From: Prevotellaceae bacterium UBA3849
GTDB taxonomy: Bacteria; Bacteroidota; Bacteroidia; Bacteroidales; Bacteroidaceae
Direction: 5' to 3'
NCBI GenBank assembly: GCA_002392645.1
Contig: DGHL01000094.1
Location: 1-17,969 of the forward strand
Length of the DNA stretch: 17,969 nucleotides
Made by a program: the position numbers and the translations under genes
The notes under the pieces: model-generated
The model's database searches: none
What the model was told of the DNA's origin: nothing
The model's input: only the letters and a program-made list of their open reading frames with translations
Part shown: positions 15,401-17,969 of the stretch, one piece after another
Layout: each line of letters begins with the position of its first letter
How positions within the stretch are numbered: position 1 is the stretch's first letter

Positions 15401-15562
15401 TGTAAGAACTTGTGCAACAAACTTGGTATCAGTGCTGCAAAAGTCTATATACAGGGAAAGAACCTCGGTATGCTCTACTCTTCAGTTGATTTCATGGACC
15501 TTGATACAGGTTGGACATACTACAACCGTGGCTTCACGATGGGACTTTCTGTCGATTTCTAA
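12425..15562 (+). CDS. SusC/RagA-family TonB-dependent outer-membrane transporter
   Basis: A 1045-residue outer-membrane barrel that imports oligosaccharides into the periplasm with TonB-ExbBD energy. The signal peptide spans 1-33 (cleavage after AMA). A carboxypeptidase-D regulatory-like domain follows (about 36-105: VQGKVVDATGEPVIGASV, then DLDGNFTL). LDEVVVVGYG (111-120) is the SusC signature region serving as TonB box. The plug domain lies at about 122-240, with IRGRRSLNASSKPLYVVDGVP (174-194) and DASSTAIYGSRGANGVVLIT (216-235). The rest is the 22-strand barrel, ending with the expected terminal aromatic in GLSVDF. Length is typical. It is followed by susD after 32 bases, and together they form the binding and import complex. 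The region after about 13150 is visibly AT-richer than the neighbouring enzyme and sensor genes. Confidence 0.96.
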   Translation: MESKQTNLKRRHAKWQRLLLLAIVAVSSTVAMAQSKVQGKVVDATGEPVIGASVVVKGSSTGTVTDLDGNFTLNNVPGDSKLEVSYIGFRTQTLAPGSNLNITLEEDKQLLDEVVVVGYGVQRKSDVTGALTRVGEKELNMKPVSNAFEALQGKAAGVDITSNERPGEIGNILIRGRRSLNASSKPLYVVDGVPLQSGGIETLNPRDIESIDILKDASSTAIYGSRGANGVVLITTKRGQEGKTQLNYSGTVTFEKIIDKSPSMSASDYITWRRWAKYNSDPSKFTPGDQPTYVQDHDYFSDDEVAWANVEKGWDENHQIWDGSKVTDTDWTNFVTRTGVTHEHNISARGGAKNVAGGVSFGYLNNKGTQKGQGYERYTLSATADIQAKPWFKAGGSFNASYSEQKYGFSRLGQSSNSGPTDIYGAAKSILRYALPYDGLGRIIDYPGGPTANTYTIMDEWNKSTDNRQTFRALGSFYGQIDFGKIWEPLQGLQYKIQYGPDFQFYRRGYFIDKSSAARGGGNNLANRSDRRTFAWTLDNMILFNKEFGEHNLGFTFLQSASKRNVEESGMGSERIPLPSFLWNNMGSVDISNKDNKASMSTGLIENTLASYMARVNYSFRDRYLLTASARWDGSSVLAEGNKWDFFPSMALGWRMEQEDFLKDVSWIDQLKVRMGVGVTGNSAVDSYGTLGVISSYWMPFSTGNSQILVTNEPYYSSGSNLMPNKNLKWEKTTQWNFGVDFSFLKGRIGGTLDLYTSTTKDLLMRMAVPSLSGYPAMMANIGKTSNKGLELTLNLIPVMTKDFTWNSNFNFAWQKDKIEELSNGKVDDVANGWFIGESIAIHYGYENAGIWQESDAEEMAKFNANGEKFTAGCVRPVDQNGDYKIDGEDRVILGNQNPRVTMGWSNTFSWKGLELTIELQGRFKYMVSTGGEGQFGMYQQREIDYWRPDNTGAEWQKPVYSTAGGDKYSGLLGFKNASYIKIRNLSLGYNLCKNLCNKLGISAAKVYIQGKNLGMLYSSVDFMDLDTGWTYYNRGFTMGLSVDF

Positions 15563-15594
15563 TAATTAATTAATAATATTTGATATATAAAGAT

Positions 15595-17823
15595 ATGAAA
15601 CATATAAAAAATAAAATAGTTTGTGGCGCATTGTCACTCTGTGCTGCGATGAGCCTGAGTTCTTGTGGCAATGACTTCTTGTCAGAGGACGCTAGTCATC
15701 TTTACACTGACAAACTGCTGGAAACAGAGGAGGGAGCATTGCAGATGGCTGCTGGCTTGTATGCTAACATTCGTTGGCATTTCGGATACGAATGGGCTTA
15801 TGGTGTTACTCTGTACGGTTGTGACGAGTTTACCAATGGTGCGGACCTTACTGCAGAGCCTTGGAATACGTATGACAGCCGCTTGAACCCTCTTGACTGT
15901 ACGCCTGCGCTTGGTGCAGCTAATAAGAACTGCCCTGGTGTGTCAGCATTGTGGGACCAGATGTATTACGGTATATCTACTGCTAACCTCGTTCTTTCAA
16001 AATCAGGAAACCTCAGTGATCCTGAAACGCGTAACAAGGTTATAGGTGAAGCTCATTTCCTGCGCGGTTACAACTACTATCGTCTGTTTGCACAGTATGG
16101 TGGAGTTGTAATACAGACAGAGGCAGCCAATAGTAAAATCAAGAAAGACTATACACGTTCTACGGCTGAGCAGACCTTAAATCAGGTGATTGCTGATTTT
16201 GAGGAAGCATATAATTATCTGCCTACGAGCAAGTGGCGTGGTAATGGCACATGGACGAAATATACAGCCGCTCACTTCCTTGCGAAGGCTTTGTTGTTCC
16301 GTCAGTCAGAGCGTTGCAGTGATTGGAACAGTGCATATAATAAAACAGAGGATCTGAATCGTGTAATTGCACTTTGTGATGAAGTTATTGCGGCATGTCC
16401 ATTGGCAAAAGACTACGCTGATCTTTATGCAAAGTGGACAGGTATCAATTGCGCAAACGAAGGCCTGTCTGAAATCTTGATGTGTGCTGAGCATAATGGT
16501 GATGCTTCTACTGTAGGCCGCTTTGGTAACCGTACCTACAACTACTTCTCACCACAGTTCTCTAATTTCTCTGGGGCATGGGTTAAACGTGGTGCATACA
16601 TTGGTGAGATGGATTTCCAGCGTTGTCGTCCTACAGAATATGCATATTCTGTTTTTGACAATGTGAATGATGCCCGTATGTGGAAAACATTCAAGACTGT
16701 ATATGGTTTGAATAACATAGCCGCTACGAAGCAGATTGACCTTACAGATGAGCATGGAAATGTAGTTCGAGACGAAAAAGGTGAACCAAAGAAAGTCACT
16801 GTATATGATCGTGAAAAGGTGGCTAACGATAACGGTATTGATGTTTCACAGGTACCAGAATTAGGTGATGAGGGCATAATCTTTATCCTCAATAAGAAAA
16901 GTGACAGACGTTTCGACGGTGAGCCTTACGGTACGTTCGGAAGAGGTGCTCAGATTCATACATTTGTGAATCCTGAAACAGGCAAGTGGGTGCCAAATGC
17001 TTTCCCTCTGTTCATGAACGAAGAGTATGTTTTGTACAACTACGGAACAAGTGGCAAGACATCAACGTCTAATGTGTTCTGCGGTATTAACAAAACAGCC
17101 GATGGTACACGTACTGCTGAAAAGGGTGATGCACACCGTGATGTTATTATGGCTCGTACTGGTGAGACATACCTTGTAAAGGCAGAGGCTCAGGTTCGTC
17201 TCGGACAGTATCAGGAGGCTATTGAGACTGTAAATATTCTGCGTGCACGTGCTCAGTGGAAGGCAAAGGAGGATCGTAGTTACTACACAGATGGTTCTAT
17301 GTCATTTACGACGTCAGCAGGTGGCGACGCTGATAATACATTATCTTCTAATAAGTCTAACTGTACAGGTCTGGATGATAAAGGCCATACCAAGTCTCTG
17401 ACTATGGGCGAAGCCTTCAAAATGTCAAACCTCAACAAGAACACTTACTATCTGTCAACAGGTATTGAAGAGACTACCGCTGCATCCGATCTTCAGATTG
17501 CAAGCTACACAGAGCTACCTGCTGAGGACGAAGCTATATTGGCAGAACTTGGTTGCACTGGTGACTACGAGCGCATGCTTAACTTCATCTTCAACGAGCG
17601 TACCCGTGAGCTTCTTGGTGAGTGGAATCGTTGGGAAGAGTTGTCACGCGCAGGTCTGCTCGTAAAGCGTGCCAAGGCTTTCAACCCAGAGGCATCTGGT
17701 ATTCAGGCTGGCAAGCATGAGCTGCGCCCAATACCACAGACATTCCTCGACATGTTGCAGAACTCTGATGGCTCTAATCTCTCTGCCGAGCAGAAGAAGG
17801 CCATGCAGAATCCTGGTTATTAA
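15595..17823 (+). CDS. SusD/RagB-family surface glycan-binding lipoprotein
   Basis: The lid lipoprotein of the SusC complex; it captures oligosaccharides at the cell surface. I chose ATG at 15595 rather than the upstream in-frame TTG at 15580, because it gives a compact lipoprotein signal (MKHIKNKIVCG...) with lipobox LSSC and lipidated Cys24. The next residues, GNDFLSED, are the usual SusD start. The protein then has 742 residues, longer than the common 500-650. The N-terminal SusD-like part includes GEAHFLRGYNYYRLFAQYG, the TPR-like helix pair. The C-terminal part contains NERTRELLGEWNRWEELSRAG (about 667-687), LRPIPQ (710-715) and ends in MQNPGY, all classic. The insert around residues 330-480 is less conserved and probably carries substrate-specific loops. 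It is co-transcribed with susC; a terminator follows at 17886. Confidence 0.95.
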   Translation: MKHIKNKIVCGALSLCAAMSLSSCGNDFLSEDASHLYTDKLLETEEGALQMAAGLYANIRWHFGYEWAYGVTLYGCDEFTNGADLTAEPWNTYDSRLNPLDCTPALGAANKNCPGVSALWDQMYYGISTANLVLSKSGNLSDPETRNKVIGEAHFLRGYNYYRLFAQYGGVVIQTEAANSKIKKDYTRSTAEQTLNQVIADFEEAYNYLPTSKWRGNGTWTKYTAAHFLAKALLFRQSERCSDWNSAYNKTEDLNRVIALCDEVIAACPLAKDYADLYAKWTGINCANEGLSEILMCAEHNGDASTVGRFGNRTYNYFSPQFSNFSGAWVKRGAYIGEMDFQRCRPTEYAYSVFDNVNDARMWKTFKTVYGLNNIAATKQIDLTDEHGNVVRDEKGEPKKVTVYDREKVANDNGIDVSQVPELGDEGIIFILNKKSDRRFDGEPYGTFGRGAQIHTFVNPETGKWVPNAFPLFMNEEYVLYNYGTSGKTSTSNVFCGINKTADGTRTAEKGDAHRDVIMARTGETYLVKAEAQVRLGQYQEAIETVNILRARAQWKAKEDRSYYTDGSMSFTTSAGGDADNTLSSNKSNCTGLDDKGHTKSLTMGEAFKMSNLNKNTYYLSTGIEETTAASDLQIASYTELPAEDEAILAELGCTGDYERMLNFIFNERTRELLGEWNRWEELSRAGLLVKRAKAFNPEASGIQAGKHELRPIPQTFLDMLQNSDGSNLSAEQKKAMQNPGY

Positions 17824-17885
17824 TCTCATGAAAGATAAATGATTTTTTTTTAAATGATATGATTTTGTAATATTTTTAGGTTATT

Positions 17886-17924
17886 CAGGGACTGTGTCGT
17901 GAGATACGGTCCCTGTTCTTTTTT
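17886..17924 (+). terminator. Intrinsic terminator after susD
   Basis: CAGGGACTGT (17886-17895) pairs with the region ending GGTCCCTG (17908-17915), with one G-U pair, and a T-rich tract TTCTTTTTT follows. It lies 63 bases past the susD stop and closes the susC-susD transcript. Confidence 0.85.
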
Positions 17925-17928
17925 CATA

Positions 17929-17969
17929 AGGTGGGTTCTAAAAATTCCCACTGTCAGATTTTTGAATTT
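17929..17969. repeat. Dispersed intergenic repeat, right copy
   Basis: Starting at the GGTGGGTTCTA core, this is the inverted counterpart of the copy at the left end (31 of 40 bases identical, no gaps). It probably continues beyond the window. It sits directly after the susD terminator. Confidence 0.55.

Noticed and set aside
15580..15594. TTG start for SusD, adding five residues
   Set aside because: The ATG at 15595 gives a better lipoprotein signal; the extra residues MIYKD have no role in the family.

Overview
The window looks like chromosomal DNA from a Bacteroidales bacterium, most likely a gut or oral Prevotella/Segatella-type organism. Three things point there. Several genes and units are preceded by the Bacteroidota sigma-ABfr promoter (TTTG, about 19-20 bases, TAnnTTTG). 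There is a SusC/SusD pair facing a hybrid two-component regulator (HTCS). The intergenic regions are rich in short hairpin-forming repeats. No rRNA, tRNA, CRISPR array, transposase or phage gene was seen. Genus assignment is inference.

Layout. At 382-1594 two small secreted proteins of unknown function sit in tandem. At 1901-3812 a PLP-dependent aminotransferase of the HisC/CobD type is followed by a LicC-like nucleotidyltransferase, with a fold-back repeat between them. Bases 3813-4217 are gene-free and highly structured (10-bp tandem repeats, a chain of hairpins, an intrinsic terminator). At 4218-6317 lies a secreted PL10 pectate lyase fused to a divergent CE8 pectin esterase. Bases 6318-6854 hold a 22-bp-period repeat and two terminators. 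A small exported His-rich glycine-zipper protein is on the minus strand at 6855-7178, with a 35-bp direct repeat in its leader. At 7465-7858 is a compact transcription unit with a palindrome inside its promoter, two very short ORFs and a terminator. A 1365-residue HTCS (7907-12004, minus) is divergent from susC (12425-15562) and susD (15595-17823), which end in a strong terminator.

How the parts fit. HTCS, SusC/SusD and the PL10-CE8 enzyme form the core of a polysaccharide utilization locus, probably for pectin (homogalacturonan). In the usual model the enzyme trims and de-esterifies pectin, SusD captures the oligosaccharides, SusC imports them with TonB energy, and the HTCS senses a fragment in the periplasm and activates susC through its AraC-type DNA-binding domain. 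The pectin assignment rests on the enzyme, because SusC/D and HTCS substrates cannot be read from sequence by eye. The first four genes look unrelated to this locus.

Most worth a second look: the small unit at 7465-7858, whose 20-bp perfect palindrome overlaps the promoter and which encodes at most 13- and 30-residue peptides; the competing hairpins at 6459-6538; the duplicated 5' leader of the His-rich protein; and inverted copies of a dispersed repeat near both window ends. I saw no clearly new multi-gene system.
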